Position numbers and translations under genes: made by a program. From positions 956,244 through 1,020,243 of the forward strand of contig NZ_PKQK01000002.1 in NCBI RefSeq assembly GCF_002968835.1: a stretch of 64,000 nt of DNA, given 5' to 3'. This document shows positions 18,314-27,421 of the stretch, in pieces (within the stretch, counting starts at the first letter, position 1; the number at the start of each line of letters is the position of its first letter). The notes beneath the pieces were generated by a model. It saw nothing but the letters and a program-made list of their open reading frames with translations, was not told the DNA's origin and did not search any database. This stretch comes from Paenibacillus sp. PCH8. GTDB lineage: Bacteria; Bacillota; Bacilli; Paenibacillales; Paenibacillaceae.

Positions 18314-18829
18314 TCACTGTGCCTCTGGCTTGAGCTGATCCTGATTGTGAATTCCTTCATCATCGTGACTATGTCCCTGACCATGCGCCTGAGAGCTCGC
18401 CAGTTTGTTAAGTTCATCCACATAAGTCACGGACAGCTCCGCGTATAATACCCCTTTTTGCACCTGAATCTGCTGATGCAGATGACGCAGCCGTCCCAGG
18501 TTCCCCCGAACGGCGATCACTTCCAGGCACTGGTCATGGTTCAGATGCACATGCATATTGGAGATAATATCATGATGCGCCTCATGCTGAAGTTCCATCA
18601 AGCGAACAGGAAGATCACTGACATGATGATCATAGACCATCACGATGGTCCCGGCTACATCCTGTTCCGATTGCAGTGCGGAGGGTTGTAGCAACGTTTT
18701 ACGAACCAGATCACGAAAAGCTTCAGACCGATTTTTGTAACCCTGTTCTTCAATGTACTGGTCAAACTGCGCAATCAGAGGTGTCGGAAACGCCACCCCG
18801 AACCGGGTCAAATCTTCTCTGTCTGCCAT
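18314..18829 (-). CDS. nikR: Nickel-responsive regulator NikR
   Basis: The protein has 171 residues: an N-terminal ribbon-helix-helix (RFGVAFPTPLIAQFDQYIEEQ...NRSEAFRDLVR, about 9-45) and a C-terminal ACT-like nickel domain. All four high-affinity nickel ligands of the family can be placed at His82, His93, His95 and Cys101 (MHVHLNHDQCLE). It is expected to repress nickel uptake when nickel is plentiful, acting on the operator before nikA. About 29 residues past the normal end form a His/Asp/Gln-rich tail (AHGQGHSHDDEG...), which is unusual. The start follows AGGAGG. Confidence 0.93.
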   Translation of the reverse strand: MADREDLTRFGVAFPTPLIAQFDQYIEEQGYKNRSEAFRDLVRKTLLQPSALQSEQDVAGTIVMVYDHHVSDLPVRLMELQHEAHHDIISNMHVHLNHDQCLEVIAVRGNLGRLRHLHQQIQVQKGVLYAELSVTYVDELNKLASSQAHGQGHSHDDEGIHNQDQLKPEAQ

Positions 18830-18881
18830 GCTTCTCCTCCTGCACCCTCATTTGCTTCGAGTGTACCACAGACTTGTCTGC

Positions 18882-19916
18882 TCATCGACTATACTGTTGC
18901 AAAAAGAGTACTGCCGAATGCATCGCATGTTGCCCAGCCTCACTCTCCAGATCAAATTGATAATCATGCCCAAGCTTCTCCGGGGAGTTCGAGAAAAACA
19001 ACGTCTCTGTATCAACATCAAGGCGCTTCAAGACTTGTGCAAGTTCAATCGATTGACTCGTCAACGGGTCATTATTACCTGAGGTGATAAATGCAGGTGG
19101 ATACGCTGCTGTAGCCTGAAGCACAGTCGACATTTCATTCAAACGGGGATATTCTTCAAATGTTTTGGTTCCCGTATATGACCAGAGAAATGTACTTATG
19201 AACGGGAATCCCGTTTTCTCTACCGTGCTCAGGTTGTAAGGACCACAGAACAGAAGGACACCCCGTAACTCTTCCGGCTCAACGGTTGGAGTAATATGCA
19301 TTAGCTTGGCCAGGTCGGGATTCGTCACCACTGCCGCAGCCTGGCTTGCAATCTGGGCACCAGCGGAATTACCTGCGAGAAATATCTTTTTCCGATCACC
19401 CTTGAACTCAATGGCATGGTTCTTCATGTACGTCAAAGCCTGATCCGTCTGGACTACGGGAATCGGATATTTCGTGTCTGGTGCGAGCGCATAATTCATA
19501 CTGGCAACAACATAACCCTGTTTGGCTAATTTCACTGCATAATCTGCTATGTCGTCTTTGTCACCCAAGACCCATCCACCACCATGAACCCACAGCACAA
19601 TCGGCAATGATTCCGTTGTTACGGAAGGATAATAGATATCTAGCGTACTATCGTGATACCCTTCGTCCGCATAAGGTATATCTACAACACGAGTTACCCC
19701 TTCCGAGATGACATTATACCGGCCGTTCGTGTCTGCACTAGCAAGCCCAATTCCTGATTTCAGCAAAAATATCGTTATTTGGGGTGTTAATTGTGTACCG
19801 ATTCCAACCAAACCTATAATCAAGAATAATAAACCGATGGGAATCCAGTACCGTTTACGTTTAAAGCTTTTTTTCCTCACACGTTTCGTTTCCAACTTTG
19901 ACTGCAACAGCTTCAC
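18882..19916 (-). CDS. Membrane-anchored alpha/beta hydrolase (esterase/lipase family)
   Basis: The protein has 344 residues. A basic N-terminus and one transmembrane segment (about 23-45) anchor it to the membrane with the hydrolase outside. The hydrolase has the oxyanion motif HGGGW (about 110), the nucleophile elbow GNSAGAQ (Ser at about 180), a likely acid in GNNDPLT and a C-terminal His in LGHDYQF. It resembles HSL/BD-FAE-type esterases; the substrate is unknown. It ends 52 bases before nikR and may share its transcript. Confidence 0.8.
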   Translation of the reverse strand: MKLLQSKLETKRVRKKSFKRKRYWIPIGLLFLIIGLVGIGTQLTPQITIFLLKSGIGLASADTNGRYNVISEGVTRVVDIPYADEGYHDSTLDIYYPSVTTESLPIVLWVHGGGWVLGDKDDIADYAVKLAKQGYVVASMNYALAPDTKYPIPVVQTDQALTYMKNHAIEFKGDRKKIFLAGNSAGAQIASQAAAVVTNPDLAKLMHITPTVEPEELRGVLLFCGPYNLSTVEKTGFPFISTFLWSYTGTKTFEEYPRLNEMSTVLQATAAYPPAFITSGNNDPLTSQSIELAQVLKRLDVDTETLFFSNSPEKLGHDYQFDLESEAGQHAMHSAVLFLQQYSR

Positions 19917-19989
19917 CTCGTTCCATCATCATTGAAGCGTCTTAACATATCTAAAGTGGTGTACGTTAGCGGAGAGAATCGGGTTCCTC

Positions 19990-21096
19990 TTATTTGAGTC
20001 TCTTGGTGAGTTCTTGTCTGACTTTGACGTACGTTGCGGATACTTTTTGCTCCAGGGTGTGAATATTTTGTTTCGAGCCGGACCATCTCTCAGCCGAGGA
20101 AGCCAGTGAATTCAATGAACTTAGTACACGAGACGTTTGGCCTTTCTTCGTGCTCTGTTTGAAGTGTTGTAGTGCGTTGGAATATCGCTCTTTCGCCAGG
20201 CTCACCTGTTTCTTCGCCGTTTGAATCTGTTTCTTCACCGAATCGGCTCCTGCCAGCATAGCGCGTAAACGTTTTACTTCTGTGCTCTTCCGTTTACGCG
20301 CTTCGGCAAGTTCCTTTTTCTTGATCCGAATATCTTCTCTGGCAAGCTGTACAACGGGTCTCAACGTCTCGGCCTGGGTGCGAATTGCTGTACTCCATTC
20401 CTTATTTTTGATGGCTTTGGCTGCATCCAGCTGTCTGTTGACTGAACTGTACAGGGCGAATAGCGGTTCATACCGAGCTTGGGTTTGCTTTACCTTTTCA
20501 GCTAGAGCTGCGATCTTCGCCTCATCGGTTTGTCTTATTCCCACGCGCAATCGTTCTAATTCCTCGGTATTGGCGGCATGAAGTGTCTTTATTTTTTGTT
20601 CCCAGACCTGCTCTTGTGTCTTCCAGTTCCCCACTTTCTCGTACGCTTGCTGCAACGTTAACTTGGTTTGTGCATCAGCCTTGTTCAGTACGGAATCCCA
20701 TGATTTCTGTGCCGTCACACCAAGATCAATGCTCGCAGCCTCGGCTGCCGGAGCAAAGTAGATCGTACCCACACTGAACAGAATTACAAGTCCTATAAGT
20801 AGGCGTGACCTGCATATAACATGAGCGAACGCTGGCAATTGACCACGTTGGACTTTCCTTTGATCCGTCATGTGACTATGGCTACTTGCTATTGGAGAGA
20901 AGGAGGGACTTACGCTTGTCTCCATCGGAGCTATATCTTCTATAGCTATATCTTCGATATGCTGTCGTCCCTTCTTTCCTTCCACTAAGCCGTGATGTTC
21001 TATCAAGTCACGTCCTCCTGCTCGTTCCAATAGGGAAGAACAACATGCCATTGCCTCCTGATTATCTATCATTTCCTTCCACGCTTCTGTTTGCAT
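19990..21096 (-). CDS. Exported coiled-coil protein of unknown function
   Basis: The protein has 368 residues and no family I recognise. The first ~90 residues are hydrophilic, with a short internal repeat (HIEDIAIEDIAP). One hydrophobic segment follows (LLIGLVILFSVGTIYFAPAAEA, about 95-118) with a signal-peptidase-like AEA end. The remaining ~250 residues are charged, helical and probably coiled coil (Lys/Glu/Gln/Ala-rich, e.g. AALAEKVKQTQARYEPLF). The start at 21096 has only a weak RBS (GAAAGGG). Starts at internal ATGs would leave a more conventional signal peptide. Confidence 0.55.
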   Translation of the reverse strand: MQTEAWKEMIDNQEAMACCSSLLERAGGRDLIEHHGLVEGKKGRQHIEDIAIEDIAPMETSVSPSFSPIASSHSHMTDQRKVQRGQLPAFAHVICRSRLLIGLVILFSVGTIYFAPAAEAASIDLGVTAQKSWDSVLNKADAQTKLTLQQAYEKVGNWKTQEQVWEQKIKTLHAANTEELERLRVGIRQTDEAKIAALAEKVKQTQARYEPLFALYSSVNRQLDAAKAIKNKEWSTAIRTQAETLRPVVQLAREDIRIKKKELAEARKRKSTEVKRLRAMLAGADSVKKQIQTAKKQVSLAKERYSNALQHFKQSTKKGQTSRVLSSLNSLASSAERWSGSKQNIHTLEQKVSATYVKVRQELTKRLK

Positions 21097-21471
21097 GCAT
21101 TTCTACACCCTTTCTTCTAAAATATTTGGCAGATATTTTGCTGTACCCGATCCTCTGAGCTGTGCATTTCGAGCAACTCCACCCCCATCTCCTCTCAGCA
21201 GAAAATAGCTCTAACAGTAATCAGCGAACGACAAAAAAGCACCCGCAAGTCAGGCATTTGCCTGCTCTTACGGGTGCTTCCCTTATAAGCCGTTCCATAT
21301 GAGATTCGATTGAACGAGTCGCTCGAACCTTTCCTGTTCCTAATATATTCCATATGCTGTATCTGGTCAAGCAGATTTAGCGCAATCTGATCTGGTCTGA
21401 CTGAATTCCAGCACATGTTCAACAGGAACGCCCATCTCATCCTCTCCTGTCTCATCTCAATTTGTGCTTCA
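21097..21471. other. Intergenic region, terminator only
   Basis: No credible gene was found. The region contains the terminator at 21233-21279. A minus-strand frame at 21195-21455 has no RBS or family resemblance. Confidence 0.6.
21233..21279 (-). terminator. Terminator of the second GntR/ABC operon
   Basis: AAGCACCCG (21237-21245) pairs with CGGGTGCTT (21271-21279), with an inner CAGGCA/TGCCTG stem. On the minus strand it is followed by T6. Confidence 0.85.
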
Positions 21472-23496
21472 CTATTCAGCCAGCATAGCTTTCATATCTT
21501 CGGTCAGATCTTCTTCTTTGAGCATCATGTAGATGTTCTCACCACGAGTTACATTCAACTTGATCTGATAGACGGTGTCTCTCTCTGATTGATAACTGGA
21601 CCGTTGACGCTGAAGCAGATCGCTAATGATTTTTTTGTTTTTGGTCGCTATCTGCTTGTTGATGCTTAGACTGCCATCAATATATTCCGGCTGCGTAGTC
21701 ACCCACTGAGGCGAACCCGGACTATTGATCTCCTGCTTTACAAACTGGGCAGAGATAATTTCATCAACTTGGACAAGCAACTGATCGTATAATTTGTTCT
21801 CCTTCAGCCAAGTTATTAGCCGGTCATAGCTAGGTTTGATATTTATATTCCACATCGTTCTCGGTTGATATGGATCTTTCGAAGACGAATCCTGATTCAT
21901 TTCTACGTCTGCAAAAGACTGCCACGGTGAACGTTGTTCCTCATAGGTTTGATCCAGAATATCCTGTTTTAACAGGTCTTTGAATTCACGAACTTGCTCT
22001 GGATTGCTAATATACACCTTCCGGTATGAACCAAGGGTGGAACGAATTCCAAAACTTAGTGCATCCTCTTCCAACTTATACGTACTGAATGCGACTCTTT
22101 TGTAATCCTCGAACTGTTTCAGAGCCATTAATTCCTGCCGGAATTGGGCTTCCGGAATATCGTATTTGCGCTTCATGACCTTCCCGTTATCCAGCTTGTA
22201 ATTTATAAATATATACTCATCATTACGAATATTTGGATGTATCGGGTCATTCAGCAAAGGCAGATCGGAATCCACGATCTTTTGATGAAGGGCGATAACA
22301 GCTCCCATATATTCCGGATCATTTGAATAGAGCGGGCCATCATCAACCTTCTCGGAGATACCATTAATATAGGAATATTGCTCCCCGCCAAGCTTGATAC
22401 TGTTAATCTTGTTCTGTTCAGGCACTTTGACTGCATAGCCATTCCAATCGGCAACTGGTATGTACAGAACCAATCCAGCTACGATACTATACAGGGCAAA
22501 TCGGGGCAACAACGTATTCCTCCAGATCAGCCATGTTTTGCGAATAATCATCTCGGCAACGATGTAGCCCACAACTCCACCAAGAATATATCCGAAGATT
22601 CCCCATCCGGATGATTCTCTTGGAGCGATAATCGTGAAGTAAGCTCCGCCGATCAGAACCAGCGTAAACATTAAACCAAATCTGAATATAGGTTTCACTA
22701 GAGTGAATGTAACTGCTTGAGTAGCGGATTCAACCTGTCTCTTCGCATAGAGCACATAAGTCAGTGGGATAAACAGGATTGTGAATATTGAATAGATTAT
22801 TAGTTCTTCGCCAATCACAGGAGAGTCACTAATTGAAGCCATGCGAAGAACAAGCGATATTTCCTCCTCATTGCGCCCCGATTCATCGTACGGATACCCG
22901 AGCAAATAATGCTGGAGATGAAGTGACATAATGAACCACACGACAACAGGTAATAAGAGGAGAGCGTACACGGTGAGCCCCTGCAATACAGATTGCCCGA
23001 TACATATACCGATCACCACAGTGAGCATGAACATAAACAGCGAGTAGATGCTCATGCTCAATCCCCACATCCATATCGTACTACCATCGAACATAAAAGC
23101 CGGTTGATCCAGTACCACCCATACCCAGCCAGTAATCGCAGTTGTAATCCAGATTGGAAGCAGGATCATGGCATATCCGGTCAACAGATTAACCGTTAAT
23201 AGATGTTTACGACGTAACGGCAAACTATGAAAAAGATCAGAAGGTGCACCGGATTGAATATACCGAAAAAGAAAGATTCCAGCCGCTACGGGCAATGTAA
23301 TGGCGAATAGAATCTGCACTTCACCATTAGCTTGAAACAGACTTGTAATCTGTTGTGGCACGTCCCTGTATTCGGTAGCGATATATAACGGAAGTGAGAA
23401 CAACAATGTGATCAGATACAAAATGCCTATCCATCCATGCTGTCTGAAATTTTGGATCAGGATGCCCCGGTTACAGAACAATCGGTTGAATATCAT
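21472..23496 (-). CDS. Large ABC transporter permease (YtrA-type operon)
   Basis: The protein has 674 residues. The N-terminal ~360 residues are a polytopic membrane domain (about ten hydrophobic segments, beginning QHGWIGILYLITLLFSLPLYIA). The C-terminal ~310 residues are soluble and probably extracytoplasmic (DIPEAQFRQELMALKQFEDYKRV...). This resembles the large permeases of GntR-controlled ABC operons annotated with DUF6449-like tails. The start at 23496 follows GGAGG nine bases upstream and overlaps the ATPase gene by 26 bases. Substrate unknown. Confidence 0.75.
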   Translation of the reverse strand: MIFNRLFCNRGILIQNFRQHGWIGILYLITLLFSLPLYIATEYRDVPQQITSLFQANGEVQILFAITLPVAAGIFLFRYIQSGAPSDLFHSLPLRRKHLLTVNLLTGYAMILLPIWITTAITGWVWVVLDQPAFMFDGSTIWMWGLSMSIYSLFMFMLTVVIGICIGQSVLQGLTVYALLLLPVVVWFIMSLHLQHYLLGYPYDESGRNEEEISLVLRMASISDSPVIGEELIIYSIFTILFIPLTYVLYAKRQVESATQAVTFTLVKPIFRFGLMFTLVLIGGAYFTIIAPRESSGWGIFGYILGGVVGYIVAEMIIRKTWLIWRNTLLPRFALYSIVAGLVLYIPVADWNGYAVKVPEQNKINSIKLGGEQYSYINGISEKVDDGPLYSNDPEYMGAVIALHQKIVDSDLPLLNDPIHPNIRNDEYIFINYKLDNGKVMKRKYDIPEAQFRQELMALKQFEDYKRVAFSTYKLEEDALSFGIRSTLGSYRKVYISNPEQVREFKDLLKQDILDQTYEEQRSPWQSFADVEMNQDSSSKDPYQPRTMWNINIKPSYDRLITWLKENKLYDQLLVQVDEIISAQFVKQEINSPGSPQWVTTQPEYIDGSLSINKQIATKNKKIISDLLQRQRSSYQSERDTVYQIKLNVTRGENIYMMLKEEDLTEDMKAMLAE

Positions 23497-24373
23497 ACCC
23501 TGCGTCCTCCATTTCATAGATAAAGATTTCTTCCAGTGTTAGTGGCAATACATCGAGCAGATACGGATCGTGGACACGAAATTGATCGGTTACCTGTTGT
23601 CGGGTGCCTTTGACAATGAACAGGGATACGCTTCCCCGTTTCTCTTCATGCAAAATATCAATCTGCTCATCCATGGCTTTAGCATGGTCCGGGTGGCGGA
23701 AAGCGACTTGGATTTTATGCGTATCTGCCTTCAGATCATCGAGATCCTTCTCTACAATAATTCGCCCTTTGTGCATAATCGCCACATGGTCACACAGATC
23801 TTCAATCTCTCGCAAGTTGTGGGACGAGATGACGATGGTTACCTGACGCTCAGCTGCTTCCTGGAACAGCAAGTTTTTGATCTGCTGACGCATGACCGGG
23901 TCGAGGCCGTCAATCGGCTCATCCATCAGCAGCACTTCAGGCATACAGCTAAGTCCCAGCCATACGGCTGCCTGACGGCGCATGCCTTTGGACATGCGAT
24001 GCAGCTTGCGTTTTACATCCAGTTTGAACACGGTGGCCAGTTGCTTGAATCGATCCTCATTCCAGCGCGGATATACGGAACGATAAAATGATGCCATCTG
24101 AGTAATTGAAGATTGCGGGAAAAAGTAGGGCGAATCTGCCATGAAAATCGTGCGGCCTTTGAGATCCAGATTTTCATAAATCTCAGTATCCTCGATACGA
24201 ACAGTCCCGCTGTCCTGACGGTAAATGCCAGCCATCATTTTGAGCAGCGATGTTTTGCCCGCCCCGTTGGAACCGAGCAAACCATAGATCGATCCCTTAT
24301 GTATGTGCATGGTTACGCCATCCACTGCCTTTTCCTGTTCAAACGCTTTGACGACTTGATTCAGCTCAATCAT
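23471..24373 (-). CDS. ABC transporter ATP-binding protein
   Basis: The ATPase has 300 residues. Walker A is GLLGSNGAGKTSLLKM (about 33-48). The signature is the degenerate MSKGMRRQAAVWLGL, Walker B is VLLMDEPIDGLDP and the switch is VISSHNL. A C-terminal ~85-residue extension follows the nucleotide-binding domain. It is the middle gene of the second GntR-ATPase-permease operon and overlaps the GntR gene by eight bases. Confidence 0.87.
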   Translation of the reverse strand: MIELNQVVKAFEQEKAVDGVTMHIHKGSIYGLLGSNGAGKTSLLKMMAGIYRQDSGTVRIEDTEIYENLDLKGRTIFMADSPYFFPQSSITQMASFYRSVYPRWNEDRFKQLATVFKLDVKRKLHRMSKGMRRQAAVWLGLSCMPEVLLMDEPIDGLDPVMRQQIKNLLFQEAAERQVTIVISSHNLREIEDLCDHVAIMHKGRIIVEKDLDDLKADTHKIQVAFRHPDHAKAMDEQIDILHEEKRGSVSLFIVKGTRQQVTDQFRVHDPYLLDVLPLTLEEIFIYEMEDAGYDIQPIVL

Positions 24374-24755
24374 GAGGCTCCTCCTTCTCTATACGGGCCA
24401 TCGCTTCCTCAAACAAAAGCGTCATATCCGCTTTGGTTAACCCGGAATACGAAGCTTCTGCGATCAACTTCACCAGAGACTCTCTGATCTCATCTCTCAT
24501 GGCTTCATTCGGATGTTCCACAGACGATGATACGAAGCTCCCTTTTCCCTGCAAAGAATAAATGTAACCTTCACGCTCAAGCTCGCGATAAGCCTTTTGA
24601 ATCGTATTCGGATTCACAGTCAATTGCGTGGATAATGCACGAACGGAAGGTAGTTGCTCGTCGGGCTTTAGAATACCGTATACGATCATTTCTTTGACTT
24701 TGTCCACCAGTTGCTCGTAGATCGCCTTACGGCTACGTACATCTAATTCGAACAT
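24366..24755 (-). CDS. GntR family (YtrA subfamily) transcriptional regulator
   Basis: The protein has 129 residues, with a winged helix (about 10-75, LPSVRALSTQLTVNPNTIQKAYRELEREGYI) and a short helical C-terminus. Its arrangement and length match the YtrA subfamily and the other GntR at 6996-7382. It probably represses its own operon through the dyad at 24909-24935. The start follows AGGAGG. Confidence 0.88.
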   Translation of the reverse strand: MFELDVRSRKAIYEQLVDKVKEMIVYGILKPDEQLPSVRALSTQLTVNPNTIQKAYRELEREGYIYSLQGKGSFVSSSVEHPNEAMRDEIRESLVKLIAEASYSGLTKADMTLLFEEAMARIEKEEPHD

Positions 24756-24809
24756 CCCGCACCTCCTTTCGAAAAATGTGTGAATAACATGTGCGTTTAA
24801 TATGACTGT

Positions 24810-24908
24810 ATCTGAGGTGTATGTGTGGTTATCTGGGGTGTGAGTGTTAACACTAAAATGAAAGTAACGTGTTATCTAAGGTGTATGTGTTCAAAACTAA
24901 GGTGTATT
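24810..24908 (+). repeat. Degenerate 17-bp direct repeats (three full, one partial)
   Basis: Copies of the motif ATCTRRGGTGTATGTGT lie at 24810-24826, 24831-24847 and 24874-24890, with a partial copy at about 24897-24908. They occupy the region between the GntR operon promoter and its first codon. They may be regulator-binding sites or remnants of slippage. Confidence 0.5.
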
Positions 24909-24935
24909 AACTGTACTACTATTATTAATACAGTT
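24909..24935. promoter_or_regulatory. YtrA-type operator
   Basis: AACTGTA, 13 bases, TACAGTT is a perfect dyad. Architecture and sequence are one base per half-site away from the AGTGTA-N13-TACACT box described for Bacillus YtrA. It overlaps the -10 of the operon promoter. Confidence 0.65.
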
Positions 24936-24950
24936 AAACCAGATTGTCAA
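24922..24950 (-). promoter_or_regulatory. Promoter of the second GntR/ABC operon
   Basis: On the minus strand TTGACA (24950-24945) and TAATAA (24927-24922) are separated by 17 bases. The resulting leader to the GntR start is about 165 bases and includes the 17-bp repeats. Confidence 0.6.
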
Positions 24951-25657
24951 CCATTGACTTTGACTTCTTGTTTTATTCGGAGTACGTTAAAGAGATATAT
25001 ACATATGGTTAATTAGACATATCGAACTTTGGGGGCAGGTTCATTTCCGCCTAGGACGGGGCAGGATCAGGGTGGTATTCACATGAGATGAGGCAAAACG
25101 GGTTATTTGAAGTGATGCGGTGACTTGAAGTGATACGTCTACCCGAAACATTTGCTTTACCGCTTTTGACAGAATTACATGCAAAGGTTGTTCAGGCCTT
25201 CCCCCTTCCGTTATGATGGAGATGAAATATTGTTCGATAATCACTGTATCTTGATAGGTGTTACGTTATAGAACTATGGTCTGCACAGGGGTTGGCTGCT
25301 CAGCAGGCAGCTGTATTAGAGTTAGCGAGACTGTGTATTTGCTTTAAGTTCGGGTTTGCACAAATGAGCTACTATGTAGGGATCGGTGAAGACCCGGCCC
25401 CGTTATGCAAGCTCTTACTGTCCGCACTGAGCATACATATTGTAGATATGTCCACTTTTTGAAAGACAAAATCGAGAGAAATGTCCTTTTTAAGAGGACA
25501 AACATACTCTCAAATCTAATTTATATAAGTCGCTATTTATTTACACGTAATCGTCTAAGATAGAGCTAACCATAAGATGCGGAGCAACAGCTTTCTTCAA
25601 ACCAGATGCTTCGGAAGCATCCGCTATGCCTCTAATACCTCATAAGGAGAATCCGAG

Positions 25658-26564
25658 ATGAATGAACATAGACAGGATGCAGATCAGAATAATAATAAAC
25701 CCAACGCATCACTTGAACCCCGTGGACAACAGAGGGAGTTAACCGGGAAAACGACCACTACAGATATAAGTCTCGTCCAAGCAAATTCATCACAGCGTGT
25801 GTTAATTGTAACCGCGGTTGATGCGGAGAAAGAAGCGGTCCTTCGTGGCTTGGGAGATTCAGCCGCAGAACGATTTGACGTCATCGCTGCGGGCGTTGGT
25901 CCAGCCTCGGCCGCAGCGGGAACTGCCGCTACATTGGCCTATGCCGTAGCGGCTGCAAGCACGAGTGCGTTGGCGCAGGGTTCCACCGCGCCAAGACAAT
26001 CCGATGTGGCACAGACATCTGCCACATCTTCAAGGCCGGGGCCCCTTGCCGGGCCGGATGCTCACCAGCTTACACGCTGGTGATCAGTGCCGGCATCGGC
26101 GGCGGGTTCCCCGGCCGCGCCCCGTCGGCTCCCTCGTGGTAGCCGACGCCATGATTGCAGCCGATCTGGGCTCGCAGACGCCAGACGGCTTCCTATGTGT
26201 GGACGAGCTCGGATTCGGCTCGTCCCGTGTGGCGGCGGATGCGAAGCTTTCCGCTCGCCTGCGCCATGAGCTGCAGCGGGCCGGGCTCGCTGTCAGCGGA
26301 GGCACTGCGGTCACCGTATCCACGGCGACCGGAACAGCGGAGACGGCCGCGGAGCTATTGCGCCGCGTGCCGGATGCCGCCGCCGAAGGCATGGAAGGCT
26401 TCGGCGTGGCAACAGCGGCCCAGCAGTTCGGCGTGCCTGCACTCGAACTGCGGGCCATATCCAACGCGGTCGGTCCACGCGACCGCGACGCTTGGCGCAT
26501 CAAGGATGCCCTCGATGCGCTTCAGGCAGCAAGTTCCATTTTACGGGAGGTTATTACATCATGA
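25658..26564 (+). pseudogene. mqnB: Futalosine hydrolase (MqnB), with two frameshifts
   Basis: Three successive frames encode the pieces. The first is VLIVTAVDAEKEAVLRGL...IAAGVGPASAAAG, then YTLVISAGIGGGFPGRA, then PVGSLVVADAMIAADLG...GMEGFGVATAAQQFGVPALELRAISNAVG. Together they match futalosine hydrolase (nucleosidase fold, releasing hypoxanthine in the alternative menaquinone pathway). One missing G/C in the 26037-26046 region and one missing C in the CCCC run near 26118-26121 explain both shifts. Restored, it has about 302 residues, longer than usual. The surplus is a ~45-residue hydrophilic N-terminus and a ~45-residue Ala/Ser/Thr-rich insert after the first motif. Local GC is about 70%. 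It overlaps mqnD by ATGA. Confidence 0.82.
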
Positions 26565-27403
26565 AAATTGCATTTTCCCCTTGTCCTAATGATACTTTTA
26601 TCTTTCATGCCTGGGTGCACGGACTGATTCCGGGCGCACCTGAGCTGGATGTTCGTTATGCGGATATCGATATAACTAATGGTCTGGCGGCGAGTCCAAT
26701 CGGACCTGACGTACCGGAAGTCATGAAAATCTCTTATGCTGCATTGCCTTACGTACTGTCGGAATATGCTTTGTTACCCGCGGGTGGCGCACTCGGCAGG
26801 GGATGCGGACCGCTGGTTCTGACTGCAAATGGCACAACCGATCCAGCTTATCTGTCTGGACGTCGGGTTGCTGTGCCGAGCGAGCGTTCGACAGCTTACC
26901 TGTTATTCCGTCTGTGGGCAGCGCAAAATGTTCCCGGTGGTGTGGGCGAGATTGTCGTCATGCCATTCGATCAGATTATGCCTGCTGTTCGGGACGGCAA
27001 GATCGATGCAGGACTGGTCATCCATGAAGCACGCTTCACCTACCAGAATTATGATCTCAAACTGATGACTGATCTCGGTAACTGGTGGGAAAGCGATACC
27101 GGACTTCCGATCCCGCTTGGGGCCATCATTGCGCGTCGCAATATGGATGCTCATGCACTCGCTGGATGGGCACGAGCCTCGGTTGAATATGCATGGGCAC
27201 ACCCCGATGAGTCGAGAGCATACGTGATGGAACATGCACAAGAGATGGACCCTGATGTTGCTGCACAGCATATCGGCCTGTATGTTAACGAGTTTAGCGC
27301 CAACTTGGGCGACGATGGCTACGGTGCAATAACTGCACTGCTTGGGCGTGCCATGAAAGAAGGACTCGTTCCCGAATTCGATCTAGATCTATTGCGAATT
27401 TAA
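26561..27403 (+). CDS. mqnD: 1,4-dihydroxy-6-naphthoate synthase (MqnD)
   Basis: The enzyme has 280 residues and begins with the MqnD signature MKIAFSPCPNDTFIFHAWVHG. Later conserved stretches include GCGPLVL, VAVPSERSTAYLLFRLW and GLVIHEARFTYQ. MqnD converts cyclic dehypoxanthinyl futalosine to 1,4-dihydroxy-6-naphthoate in menaquinone biosynthesis. It has a periplasmic-binding-protein-like fold. The start is fixed by GGGAGG and by the ATGA overlap with mqnB, so the two genes are translationally coupled. The remaining mqn genes are not in this window. Confidence 0.92.
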   Translation: MKIAFSPCPNDTFIFHAWVHGLIPGAPELDVRYADIDITNGLAASPIGPDVPEVMKISYAALPYVLSEYALLPAGGALGRGCGPLVLTANGTTDPAYLSGRRVAVPSERSTAYLLFRLWAAQNVPGGVGEIVVMPFDQIMPAVRDGKIDAGLVIHEARFTYQNYDLKLMTDLGNWWESDTGLPIPLGAIIARRNMDAHALAGWARASVEYAWAHPDESRAYVMEHAQEMDPDVAAQHIGLYVNEFSANLGDDGYGAITALLGRAMKEGLVPEFDLDLLRI

Positions 27404-27421
27404 TGCGGCATATCTAACGTT

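Larger units (their letters stand above)
24756..25657. other. Long intergenic region with regulatory repeats
   Basis: No credible gene was found. The part near the GntR gene carries the repeats, operator and promoter listed separately. The part before mqnB holds two small dyads (TGTCCT...AGGACA near 25480-25500 and GATGCTTC-GGAAGCATC near 25605-25622) that could form mRNA leader hairpins. Confidence 0.55.

Noticed and set aside
25041..25244. 67-codon minus-strand frame in the intergenic region before mqnB
   Set aside because: No RBS, no recognised family and placed in a region of regulatory repeats.
26084..26503. 139-codon minus-strand frame in the GC-rich mqnB region
   Set aside because: High GC removes stop codons by chance. 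The plus strand carries the futalosine hydrolase motifs.
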